Shown: piece after piece, positions 24,202 through 32,049 of the stretch
Layout: every line of letters begins with the position of its first letter
How positions within the stretch are numbered: position 1 is the first letter of the stretch
Notes under the pieces: generated by a model
The model's input: only the letters and a program-made list of their open reading frames with translations
Database searches by the model: none
Told to the model about the DNA's origin: nothing
Source: Parvularcula sp039822105
GTDB taxonomy: Bacteria; Pseudomonadota; Alphaproteobacteria; Caulobacterales; Parvularculaceae
NCBI GenBank assembly: GCA_039822105.1
Contig: JBCBMW010000007.1
Location: forward strand, 62,001 to 126,000
Length of the DNA: 64,000 nt
Reading direction: 5' to 3'
Made by a program: the position numbers and the translations under genes

Positions 24202-25065
24202 ATGAAGAAGGTCTTTGGCGCGGGACTTTTACTCTCGGTCAGTTGGTTATCGGGTTGTATCGGCGCAGGCGCACCGCGCGAAGAGCGAGATGTGAACCGA
24301 GCGATCGTAGAAACGGCTTATCAGAGTCTCTTCTTCGACTTCGATGTCGAAACCACGGCTGAACTTCTGACCGAAGACTATATCCAGCATAATCCGGCTG
24401 TCCCGACGGGGCTTCAACCCATTCTCGGTGTGCTGCCGATGTTGGAGGAGAGCGGGCTTAGCCCAACAGTGCACAGGGTCATCTCTGACGGCGATCTGGT
24501 GGCTATGCACGTCACCTATGACGGTGCGGAATTCTTTGGGGCGCCGACGCTTGTCGCCTTTGACATCTTCCGGGTCGAGAATGGTCTTGTGGCTGAGCAC
24601 TGGGATAATCTTCAAGCTCCGCCGACTGTCACCGCCTCGGGGCGTTCGATGGTCGATGGTCCGACCGAGATCACAGACCACCATTTGACCGAGCACAACA
24701 AGCAATTCGTGACTGAGTTTATCAATGAGGTGGTGATCGGTGGACGGTTCGATCTTGCAGGCCAATACGTTGTTTCAGCGCCAGGCGCGTATATCCAACA
24801 CAATCCAACGATCCCGGATGGTCTGCCTGAGCTTGGTCAGACCTGGGCCACCAAAGCTGAGGCTGGCGAGGCCTATACGCTGACCAAAGTCCATATGGTG
24901 ATCGGTGAGGGGAACTTCGTTTTGGCGGTCTCAGAAGGCACTGAGGGCGACACGCCCCTGGCCTTTTACGATCTGTTCCGGATCGAGGATGGCCTGATCG
25001 TTGAGCACTGGGATGTGCTTGAAGAGATCCCCGACGAGATGGCGCACACCAACGGCAAGTTTTGA
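24202..25065 (+). CDS. Lipoprotein with two NTF2/SnoaL-like domains
   Basis: 287 residues. The signal ends in a LSGC lipobox (Cys19), so the protein is probably lipid-anchored in the envelope. Two NTF2-like domains follow, about residues 30-150 and 160-285. Each has the QHNP signature (TEDYIQHNPAVPTGL; GAYIQHNPTIPDGL) and ends with a GLxVEHWD strand. SnoaL-like proteins of this type act as small cyclases, isomerases or binding proteins; no catalytic assignment is made. The protein is closely related to the one at 28431, which lacks the signal. It opens a run of co-directional genes to 29204. Confidence 0.85.
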   Translation: MKKVFGAGLLLSVSWLSGCIGAGAPREERDVNRAIVETAYQSLFFDFDVETTAELLTEDYIQHNPAVPTGLQPILGVLPMLEESGLSPTVHRVISDGDLVAMHVTYDGAEFFGAPTLVAFDIFRVENGLVAEHWDNLQAPPTVTASGRSMVDGPTEITDHHLTEHNKQFVTEFINEVVIGGRFDLAGQYVVSAPGAYIQHNPTIPDGLPELGQTWATKAEAGEAYTLTKVHMVIGEGNFVLAVSEGTEGDTPLAFYDLFRIEDGLIVEHWDVLEEIPDEMAHTNGKF

Positions 25066-25092
25066 GTTGAACAGGAAAGAGGGCCAATTGAT

Positions 25093-25563
25093 ATGAGCAT
25101 TCAGAAACTTATCGCATGCGGAGCTATCGCTTCCATGGCATCGATGTCGGCTTCATGCACCGTCCTTGGGCAAACGTCCGATGATGTTCAGAGTATTGTC
25201 CGGGTGCTGGAGAACTATGAGCAGTTCGTGAATGCCGGGGACGCGCAGCGCGTTGGCGGGCTTTACGCGAGCGATGCTATCTTGCTGCCCGATCGGTTTG
25301 ATGCATTCGAAGGCGCAGAGAACATCACTGGCTTTTACGCCTTCGCCTTCGATGCGTTGTCGCTCGATATCGAGTTCGCCATCGACCCAGCAGACATCAT
25401 CGTCAGCGGAGATGTCGCCTACGCAACGACGACATCAGCGGGCACACGCTATATCAAAGAGGCCGATCAGACCGTGCCTGAGATCAACCGTGAGCTGTGG
25501 GTCTTTGAAGAGATCGACGGCGAATGGAAGATCGTGCGGTACTGCTTCAACCAGCGACAATAG
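25093..25563 (+). CDS. Exported single-domain NTF2-like (SgcJ/EcaC-type) protein
   Basis: 156 residues. A hydrophobic N-terminal signal ends at ASMSASC, which may be a lipobox (Cys22). The mature domain of about 130 residues has the NTF2 pattern: a first helix VRVLENYEQFVNAGDAQRVGGLYASDAILLP, a central FYAFAFDAL helix and a C-terminal strand (RELWVFEEIDGEWKIVRYCF). It follows the double-NTF2 gene by 27 bp, so they are co-transcribed. Function is not assigned. Confidence 0.83.
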   Translation: MSIQKLIACGAIASMASMSASCTVLGQTSDDVQSIVRVLENYEQFVNAGDAQRVGGLYASDAILLPDRFDAFEGAENITGFYAFAFDALSLDIEFAIDPADIIVSGDVAYATTTSAGTRYIKEADQTVPEINRELWVFEEIDGEWKIVRYCFNQRQ

Positions 25564-25599
25564 CACGAAGCCTCGCGAACAATCAGCAGCAGTTCACGC

Positions 25600-25622
25600 C
25601 CCGGCGCCTTGATGGCGCCGGG
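25600..25622. repeat. GC-rich hairpin upstream of the quinone oxidoreductase gene
   Basis: Perfect 9-bp stem CCCGGCGCC / GGCGCCGGG with loop TTGAT. No T-run follows; instead its right arm leads straight into a purine-rich ribosome site (GGAGGACGGAG) for a 21-codon open frame at 25639-25704. It could tune read-through or translation of the next gene. Confidence 0.6.
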
Positions 25623-25638
25623 AGGACGGAGACCTCTT

Positions 25639-25704
25639 ATGTTCACGGAAAGTCAGCAAACCGAGAGAAAACTGTCTCTCTTACCTTTGCGAGACGCATC
25701 GTGA
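25639..25704 (+). CDS. Possible 21-residue leader peptide ahead of the oxidoreductase
   Basis: An ATG follows the strong purine-rich site GGAGGACGGAG by 11 bp. The frame ends in TGA at 25702-25704, which overlaps the GTG start of the oxidoreductase (GTGA). The peptide (M-F-T-E-S-Q-Q-T-E-R...) matches nothing I know. Translational coupling or a frameshifted true start of the oxidoreductase are both possible. Confidence 0.35.
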   Translation: MFTESQQTERKLSLLPLRDAS

Positions 25705-26717
25705 CCTTTGCCTGGACCTTGCGCCCTGGTGCGGGATGGGACGGCATGCGCCAGCAGGCGATTGGGCACGAAGAGCTGAAGCCGCACGAAGCCCGTGTCG
25801 CAATCCATGCCAATTCCATCAACGCACGGGACATCATGATCGCCCGTGGTCATTCGCCCCTTCCTGCCCAAGACACGCTGATCCCCCTTTCCGATGGTGC
25901 GGGCGAAGTGATCGAACTGGGAAGCGATGTCTCCCGGTTGAGGGTCGGCGACCGCGTGGTCTCAGCCTTTAACCCCGCTCACCTTGAGGGACCTTACCTC
26001 CCTGAAATGGAGCCCAGTGCACTGGGGGCCGTGGCCCAAGGTCTGCTTACTGAGGAAGTCGTCTTGCCGGCATCGGCGTTGGCTTCTTTACCCGATGCCA
26101 TCTCGTTCGAAACTGCCGCCTGCCTTCCTTGCGCGGGGGTTGTGGCCTGGAACGCTTTGTTCGAGTCCGGCTCGGTGCTGCCTGGTCAGGAGGTCTTTGC
26201 GACCGGAACCGGCGCTGTCTCGTTGATCGCCATGCGGTTGGCCCACGCCGCGGGTGCCCGGTTTGGCCTGAGTTCGTCTTCTGACGAAAAGCTGACAGAA
26301 GCGAAGAAGCTGGGGGCCGACTACGGCGTCAATTACGGCTCCACACCGCATTGGGAACAGTCCGTTGTCGAAGCGACCGAGCAGAAGGGCGCAGACATCG
26401 TCCTGGAAAACGCGGGCCCACCCTCCATCGCAGCATCCACACGCGCGCTCGCACAAGGCGGGCGGGTCGCTCAGATCGGGTTCAGCGCGCCCACCGGTCC
26501 GCCCATCAACGTGCTCGATCTGATGCTTAAAGGCGTAACGATCAGACCAGTGATGGTTGGGTCTCTCGCCATGCTGGAGCGCCTCATTCGAGCGGTCTCG
26601 GTCAACGATATCGCGATCCCGATCAAGGCGCGGTTCTCCTTTGAGGAAGCGCGAGACGCGTTCAACGCGGCGTCGAGCCCCGACGGGCTCGGCAAGGTCG
26701 TCATCACAAGAAAGTAG
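25701..26717 (+). CDS. Zinc-independent quinone oxidoreductase / medium-chain alcohol dehydrogenase family protein
   Basis: 338 residues from the GTG at 25701; the open frame runs farther upstream, but the family begins at F-A-W-T-L. It is an NADPH-dependent medium-chain reductase of the QOR type: an N-terminal GroES-like domain (LIPLSDGAGEVIELGSDV, GDRVVSAF) and a Rossmann domain with GTGAVSLIAMRLAHAAGARFG and ADYGVNYG. The cysteines and histidines that bind the structural and catalytic zinc of true alcohol dehydrogenases are missing. Substrate is unknown. It lies 10 bp ahead of an SDR gene. Confidence 0.9.
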   Translation: MTFAWTLRPGAGWDGMRQQAIGHEELKPHEARVAIHANSINARDIMIARGHSPLPAQDTLIPLSDGAGEVIELGSDVSRLRVGDRVVSAFNPAHLEGPYLPEMEPSALGAVAQGLLTEEVVLPASALASLPDAISFETAACLPCAGVVAWNALFESGSVLPGQEVFATGTGAVSLIAMRLAHAAGARFGLSSSSDEKLTEAKKLGADYGVNYGSTPHWEQSVVEATEQKGADIVLENAGPPSIAASTRALAQGGRVAQIGFSAPTGPPINVLDLMLKGVTIRPVMVGSLAMLERLIRAVSVNDIAIPIKARFSFEEARDAFNAASSPDGLGKVVITRK

Positions 26718-26727
26718 GCGTGGTACC

Positions 26728-27471
26728 ATGACTAAACATCTGACTGGAAAGAGTGCGCTCATCACCGGCGGCAGTCGCGGCATTGGCGCGGCGATCGCCC
26801 GGCGGCTCGCGGGCGATGGGGCCAAGGTCACTCTGACTTACGTGGGATCCGCCGCAGCGGCGGACGCGGTCGTTGATGACATCAACAAGGCAGGCGGCAC
26901 CGCGAGGACTGTGAAGGCCGATGCGATGCGCCCCGGTGAAAGTGCCCATGCGATCGAAGACGTCATCGCGGCGCAAGGGGGCCTCGACCTTTTGGTTTCC
27001 AATGCCGGGGTCAATATCTCCAAGCCGCTAGATGATATTCAGAACCAGGACTATGAAACGGTCTTCGGGGTCAATGTCAGGGCCAATTTGGAGCTTGTCC
27101 GGGAAGCCTCGTCACGCATGGGCGCCGGTGGACGGATCATTTTGATCACCGCGACGATCGCCAACAGCTTCTTCGCGCCCGGGCTCGGTCTTTATGGCGC
27201 TAGCAAGGCAGCCGCGAATGCCCTCGTGCAAGGGTATTGCCGCGACCTTGGTCCCAAGGGGATCACCATCAATGCGATCGTCCCAGGACCCATCAATACC
27301 GATATGAATCCAGACGGCACTCAGCTTGCTGATCATATTCGTACGATGGTCCCCCTCGGACGATACGGTCGGCCTGAGGAGATTGCGGGCCTCGCCTCGT
27401 TTTTGGCTGGACCTGATGCGACCTATATCACCGGTGCGCGCCTGATCGTTGATGGGGGCATGACGGCGTGA
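26728..27471 (+). CDS. Short-chain dehydrogenase/reductase (FabG-like)
   Basis: 247 residues from the ATG at 26728; the longer open frame is spurious. The classical SDR fold is complete: the cofactor loop TGGSRGIG (residues 13-20), NAG at the end of strand 4 (SNAGVNI), the catalytic YGASK pair, and the PGPINTDM and ITGARLIVDGG segments. The arginine after the glycine loop suggests NADP. It resembles 3-oxoacyl reductases, but SDR substrates cannot be read from sequence. The stop overlaps the GTG start of the next gene. Confidence 0.92.
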   Translation: MTKHLTGKSALITGGSRGIGAAIARRLAGDGAKVTLTYVGSAAAADAVVDDINKAGGTARTVKADAMRPGESAHAIEDVIAAQGGLDLLVSNAGVNISKPLDDIQNQDYETVFGVNVRANLELVREASSRMGAGGRIILITATIANSFFAPGLGLYGASKAAANALVQGYCRDLGPKGITINAIVPGPINTDMNPDGTQLADHIRTMVPLGRYGRPEEIAGLASFLAGPDATYITGARLIVDGGMTA

Positions 27472-28346
27472 GCGTTCGCAGTCCGCTCCTCGTCCTTGCC
27501 GTTCTGGCCTTTGCTGGTGGCGAATCTTGGGCACAAGCTGATCAGCCAACGGAAAGTGCGGTTTCGCCAACTGGTCTGAGCCTAAAGCGCGTTTGGGTCA
27601 CCCGTGGTTTTGACAAACCCGAAGGTGTGGCGATCGCACCTGATGGCGGCTTCTTTGTCTCCAATATCTCCGGAGACATTGCAACCAAGGACGGCGTCGG
27701 TTGGATCTCCCGGCTCGACAGCGACGGCGCTGTCCTTGATGCACAATGGGCAACCGGGTTTGACGCGCCAAAGGGCATGGTCGTCCTGGGAGATCGTCTC
27801 TATGTTGCCGATATCGATACTGTTCGCGTGATCAATGTTGAGACTGGCCAGCACGTGGTTGATATTGACGTTCCTGGTGCAGAGTTCCTCAATGACGCCG
27901 CGCTTTGGCGCGGCCATGTCGTCATCTCAGACAGCCGCAACGCGACCATCTATGTGGTCAACGATCAGAGTGCTGAAGTGCTCGTCGAGTTCGACCAGTA
28001 CGGTCAACTCAACGGACTTTTGGAGGGGCCGGACGGCAGTCTCCTGATCGCCAGCATGCAAGACGGCGTGCTCTTCTCGTTCGACATTATGCGCCAGACT
28101 CAGGTTCTGGCCACCGGGCTCAACCGGCCTGATGGCATTGGAATCGCGCCGGATGGCAGCCTGCTCGTATCCAGTTTCCCCGGCGAGATTTTCCATCTCC
28201 AACCCTCCGGACCGGCCTTTCAGCTGGTTGATACGCGCCCATCCGGGGTCATGCAGAACGATCTATCCGTGTTCGGTGACACTGTGTTGGTCCCCAATCT
28301 CGAGCCCGGCTCCGTGAGTGGCTGGCGAATTTTGTACGATGACTGA
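27468..28346 (+). CDS. Exported SMP-30/gluconolactonase-like beta-propeller protein
   Basis: 292 residues from a GTG that overlaps the SDR stop. A signal peptide is present (about residues 1-22, ending S-W-A-Q-A). The body is a six-bladed propeller of the SMP-30/strictosidine-synthase type, with repeats such as PEGVAIAPDGGFFVSN, APKGMVVLGDRLYVAD, LNDAALWRGHVVISD, and RPDGIGIAPDGSLLVSS. Lactonases of this fold bind calcium through Glu/Asn/Asp residues. Its site in an operon with oxidoreductases suggests periplasmic hydrolysis of a lactone product. Confidence 0.87.
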   Translation: MSVRSPLLVLAVLAFAGGESWAQADQPTESAVSPTGLSLKRVWVTRGFDKPEGVAIAPDGGFFVSNISGDIATKDGVGWISRLDSDGAVLDAQWATGFDAPKGMVVLGDRLYVADIDTVRVINVETGQHVVDIDVPGAEFLNDAALWRGHVVISDSRNATIYVVNDQSAEVLVEFDQYGQLNGLLEGPDGSLLIASMQDGVLFSFDIMRQTQVLATGLNRPDGIGIAPDGSLLVSSFPGEIFHLQPSGPAFQLVDTRPSGVMQNDLSVFGDTVLVPNLEPGSVSGWRILYDD

Positions 28347-28430
28347 AACCGAGAGCTTTTTCCGAGCAACTCAAAACCGGCGAGTCCGGACTCGCCTCTC
28401 AATTAGGATCCAAAAGGAGGAATACAGACC

Positions 28431-29204
28431 ATGGAATTCGATTCAAGCACCCTTTCACCTCAGAAACGCATCGTCATTGAGGCGATGGACGCCTTGTTCC
28501 GTAATCACGATGAGGCCGCGATGCGGCGGCTCTACACCGAGGATTATATTCAGCATAACCCAAAAGTCCCCACTGGCCTCGACCCTATCATCGGCATGCT
28601 TCCTGTTCTCAAAGAGGCCGGGCTTGATTATCAGCTGCATCGCATCTTCGAAGATGGCGACCTCATCCTGACCCATACGACCTACACCAACGCTATGGTC
28701 TTTGGTGCTCCGACTGTTGTCGCCTTTGACATTTGGCGCGTCGAAAACGGGCTGGTTGCCGAGCACTGGGACTCCATTATTCCGCTCCATGAAAAAACAG
28801 CGAGTGGTCGGGGTCAGACCGACGGCGCGTATGCAGTCGAGGATGTCAGCAAGATGGACGAGAACAAGAAGCTCGTTCTCAGTTTCGTGGAAGACGTTCT
28901 GGTTGGCGGTGACATCGCCAGGATGAGCGAGTTTTTCAAGGATGGCCGATACGATCAGCATAACCCGGTTGTGAAGGACGGCCCCGAAGCTCTCGCCGCC
29001 GTCATGGGCGAGATCACCAACTCTCGGATCCACCGGGTCATCGGCGAAGGAAATTTCGTTTTGACACAGAGCGAAGGCGCTTGGAATGGAACGCCTATGG
29101 CGATCTATGACCTCTTCCGTGTTGAGGATGGCTTCATCGTTGAGCACTGGGACGTCCTGCAAGAGATCCCTCAGTCCATGGCCCACGACAACACCATGTT
29201 TTGA
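28431..29204 (+). CDS. Cytoplasmic protein with two NTF2/SnoaL-like domains
   Basis: 257 residues, preceded by an AGGAGG ribosome site. It has the same two-domain layout as the lipoprotein at 24202 but lacks a signal. The first domain has TEDYIQHNPKVPTGLDPIIG, the second DQHNPVVKDG, and both end in V-E-H/A-E-H-W-D strands. The C-terminus (SMAHDNTMF) mirrors that of the paralogue (EMAHTNGKF). A gene duplication with one copy exported is the simplest explanation. The function is unknown. Confidence 0.86.
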   Translation: MEFDSSTLSPQKRIVIEAMDALFRNHDEAAMRRLYTEDYIQHNPKVPTGLDPIIGMLPVLKEAGLDYQLHRIFEDGDLILTHTTYTNAMVFGAPTVVAFDIWRVENGLVAEHWDSIIPLHEKTASGRGQTDGAYAVEDVSKMDENKKLVLSFVEDVLVGGDIARMSEFFKDGRYDQHNPVVKDGPEALAAVMGEITNSRIHRVIGEGNFVLTQSEGAWNGTPMAIYDLFRVEDGFIVEHWDVLQEIPQSMAHDNTMF

Positions 29205-29277
29205 GGGCCTTTCAGTTGGCCACGCTGGCGCGCTGGCGTCGTGACATTGGAAAGCAAATCGTAAGGGATGAGCCGCT

Positions 29278-30135
29278 GTGGCGAACCGAATTCTCCTGAA
29301 GACAACCATTGGTCCTGTCAAAGACGATTGGAACATCGAGAGATTTTCAATTTTGAAGCAGCACCTTGAAGCTCTCGGACATGCGGTCGAAGCGCGTGAT
29401 CGGGTCGAGCATGAAGGAGGCGACGCGGATCTTACCGCGCTGCCTGAGTCAGATTTCGATCAGCTTTGGCTCTTTGCCGTTGATGTTGAAGATGCGCTGA
29501 CCGAGGCCGATGCCGCCGCGATTTCGGCCTTTAGGCGCCGCGGCGGCGGATTGCTTGTGACGCGAGACCACGAGGATATGGGCACCGGCCTCCTGCGGCT
29601 TGGAAATGTGGGTTTGGCTCATCATTTCCACTCTATCAATCAGGAGTCCGATCAATTACGCCATGCCGTGGATGATACGGACACCTCCTCCATCCGCTGG
29701 CCAAACTATCACACCGGAGCCAATGGTGATTACCAGGAGATCCTGACGCCAATCCCGTACCATGATCTGCTTCGCCGCTCGGACGGATCGACGATCCAAT
29801 TCCTGCCTGCCCATCCGCATGAAGGGGTTGTCTCTTGTCCCAAAGAAGCTGGTAGCTCAGCGACTGACATCATTCGTGGACGAAGCATTGTGACCGGAAA
29901 TGAATTCGGAATTGCAGTGGCCTTTGATGGTGAACGGGACACAGACGGCGTTTGGCTTGGCCGAGCTGTCGCTCAATCAACGTTCCATCACTTCGCTGAT
30001 TCAAACCTGGACCCAAGCGAGCCGCTCCCAAGCTTTTGCACCGAAGAGTCAGGTTCAGGGATGGTGACCCATCCTAAAGCTACGCAGGATTCAATGCGCT
30101 ACATCGAGAACCTTGCTGCCTGGCTCACGGCGTAA
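29278..30135 (+). CDS. ThuA/GATase1-like fold protein of unknown function
   Basis: 285 residues from a GTG start. The N-terminal half has a flavodoxin-like alpha/beta pattern: RILLKTTIGP, then FSILKQHLEALGHAVEARDR, FDQLWLFAV, and FRRRGGGLLVTRDH, as in ThuA and glutamine amidotransferase-like (GATase1-like) domains. No catalytic cysteine in a nucleophile elbow is visible, so amidotransferase activity is not supported. HFHS and HFAD segments could bind a metal. ThuA proteins act in 3-keto-sugar use in rhizobia, which fits the sugar operons beyond, but the link is weak. Confidence 0.6.
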   Translation: MANRILLKTTIGPVKDDWNIERFSILKQHLEALGHAVEARDRVEHEGGDADLTALPESDFDQLWLFAVDVEDALTEADAAAISAFRRRGGGLLVTRDHEDMGTGLLRLGNVGLAHHFHSINQESDQLRHAVDDTDTSSIRWPNYHTGANGDYQEILTPIPYHDLLRRSDGSTIQFLPAHPHEGVVSCPKEAGSSATDIIRGRSIVTGNEFGIAVAFDGERDTDGVWLGRAVAQSTFHHFADSNLDPSEPLPSFCTEESGSGMVTHPKATQDSMRYIENLAAWLTA

Positions 30136-30277
30136 CCACTCGGTACTGATGGGAAGTCCGGTCTTTGTACAGTGGTTGGATTGAGTATCATAAACTCGCC
30201 CTAACCAAGGCATAGCCGTGAGGCCTTGCGACGAGCGGCAGCGTTACCGATCCTGAAGATACTGTTGGTCGGCGCTG

Positions 30278-30297
30278 AATTTTCCGATAGGAAAATT
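30278..30297. promoter_or_regulatory. Operator site 1 of the TTTTCC-N4-GGAAAA family, upstream of the sugar kinase
   Basis: AATTTTCCGATAGGAAAATT, a perfect palindrome with 8-bp arms around GATA. It is 23 bp before the kinase ATG. Three related sites occur at 43044, 45803 and 49210. Confidence 0.75.
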
Positions 30298-30320
30298 GTT
30301 TTCCTCTGTTATGTCGAGGT

Positions 30321-32027
30321 ATGGAAACGCGAGCTGCTGTATCGCCGCCTCTTGCTGTTGGTGTCGACCTAGGCACGTCGAGTGCGAGGGCGGTTATGTT
30401 CTGCGCCCAAAGCGGCGCGGTCATCTCCGAGAGCGTTGTCGACTACGACAGCCGGTGTGACGGCGTCCTTTTGGATCCGTCTGACCATTTGATTGCGCGG
30501 CAGGATGCTTCGTCGGTGGGCCGTGCAACGGTGCAGGCGCTCAAGCATTGCGTGGAAGAGGCTGCGCGCGACTCTCGGTTTTCGCCGGGCAGTGTGGTCG
30601 GCATCGGCGTTGATGCGACCGCGTCGACCCCCGTGCCGGTCGACTCCACGCTGCAGCCACTTAGCGATGACGAGCGCTTCCGCGATCAACTTCCCGCCTC
30701 TGCATGGTTGTGGAAGGACCATTCGTCGTTTGCCGAGGCTGAGGAATTGTCAGCCGCGGCACGCCGGTCCGGTGACTGGTTTACTCAGTACGGAGGGAGT
30801 TACTCGTCCGAATGGTTTTGGGCCAAGGTGCTCCGATGCCGCCGGGTCGCTCCAGACGTGGCCGATGCTGCTGCGACATGGGCGGAGTTGTCGGACCTGG
30901 TACCGGCGTGGCTTTGCGGGGAAAGCTCGGTCCAACGCTTGGCGCGGAACATTTGCGCAGCGGCCCACAAGTCTGGTTACTCAGTGTCAGGCAATGGTTA
31001 TCCGCCTAGAGATTTTTTCTATGACGTCGAGCCGAGCTTGGCTGAGGTGTGGGACACACTGAACGTTCGGCACTATGTGGGTAGCGAGCGGATTGGAGGT
31101 CTCTGTCCGAAAGTCGCTGAAGCGATTGGCCTTCCCGCGGGCATTGGTGTCGCTGCGGGAACCGTTGATGCCCATGCCGGGGCCATCGGCGCCGGTGTCG
31201 AACCCGGCGCTCTGGTTAAGATACTGGGCACCAGTGCGTGTACGATCGGTGTCAGTCCTATCGATCAGCGTTTGCCTGCTATCCCGGGGCTAAGCGGCAT
31301 CGTCGAGGCGTCGGTGATCGCTGATCACTATGGCCTTGAAGCGGGTCAGGCCGCGTTTGGCGATATCCTTGCGGCGACTGTGTCCCTCTTTGGTGAGGGG
31401 GCCAGCCACGAAACGCTCACTTTAGAGGCCGAGAACTTCCAAGCTGGTGAGACCGGTTTGCTGGCGCTCGATTGGCACAACGGAAATCGTTCCGTCTTGA
31501 ACGCCCCGCAGCTGAGCGGCGCTGTCCTCGGGCTTTCGTTGGGGGCGAGACCTGGCGCGGTTTATCGCGCGATGGTCGAGGCCATCTGTTTTGGTGCACG
31601 AACAATCATTGAACAGATTGCTGGTGGCGGCGTCGATGTTGACCGAGTGATTGTCACAGGCGGAATCGCACTCAAGAACGATCTCGTCCTCAAGACCATG
31701 GCATCCATCCTTGGCCGCGACATTGTGGTGGCGTCGTCAGCTCAGGCCGGGGCGCTGGGCGCTGCTATCAATGCGGCCGTTGCGATGGGGGTCTACCCGG
31801 ATGTCCCGGCTGCACAGGCTGCAATGGTACCAGCGCCTCGTGACATTATTCATCCTGAGGCAGACGATAGCGCTGTCTACGACCAGCTGTTTTCGCTCTA
31901 CCGCCAATTGCATGACGGTTTTGGCGGCCTGGTTGCGTCAGCTGACTACTCGCGCGTCATGCAAGACTTGGCGGCAATCCGCACAGCTGTTGTCGAGCGG
32001 AAGAGCGCCAAGAAACCGTCTCTATAA
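30321..32027 (+). CDS. FGGY carbohydrate kinase, ribulokinase-like
   Basis: 568 residues, the length of AraB-type ribulokinases (shorter FGGY kinases have about 500). The enzyme would phosphorylate a ketopentose or related sugar with ATP. Motifs: VGVDLGTSSARAVMF (first phosphate loop), GIGVDATASTPVPVD, the WKDHSS segment, GTVDAHAGAIGAGVEPG, the GTSAC loop, and the FGGY C-terminal signature region GARTIIEQIAGGGVDVDRVIVTGG. It is followed 22 bp later by an isomerase-like gene, forming an isomerase-kinase pair. No araD-type epimerase is present, so L-arabinose use is not proven. Confidence 0.92.
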   Translation: METRAAVSPPLAVGVDLGTSSARAVMFCAQSGAVISESVVDYDSRCDGVLLDPSDHLIARQDASSVGRATVQALKHCVEEAARDSRFSPGSVVGIGVDATASTPVPVDSTLQPLSDDERFRDQLPASAWLWKDHSSFAEAEELSAAARRSGDWFTQYGGSYSSEWFWAKVLRCRRVAPDVADAAATWAELSDLVPAWLCGESSVQRLARNICAAAHKSGYSVSGNGYPPRDFFYDVEPSLAEVWDTLNVRHYVGSERIGGLCPKVAEAIGLPAGIGVAAGTVDAHAGAIGAGVEPGALVKILGTSACTIGVSPIDQRLPAIPGLSGIVEASVIADHYGLEAGQAAFGDILAATVSLFGEGASHETLTLEAENFQAGETGLLALDWHNGNRSVLNAPQLSGAVLGLSLGARPGAVYRAMVEAICFGARTIIEQIAGGGVDVDRVIVTGGIALKNDLVLKTMASILGRDIVVASSAQAGALGAAINAAVAMGVYPDVPAAQAAMVPAPRDIIHPEADDSAVYDQLFSLYRQLHDGFGGLVASADYSRVMQDLAAIRTAVVERKSAKKPSL

Positions 32028-32049
32028 TAAAGTAAGGGTAAGGATCGTC

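Noticed and set aside
31651..32049. N-terminal extension of the isomerase-like protein into the kinase gene
   Set aside because: It is the shadow frame of the kinase; the family start and the ribosome site fit the ATG at 32050.
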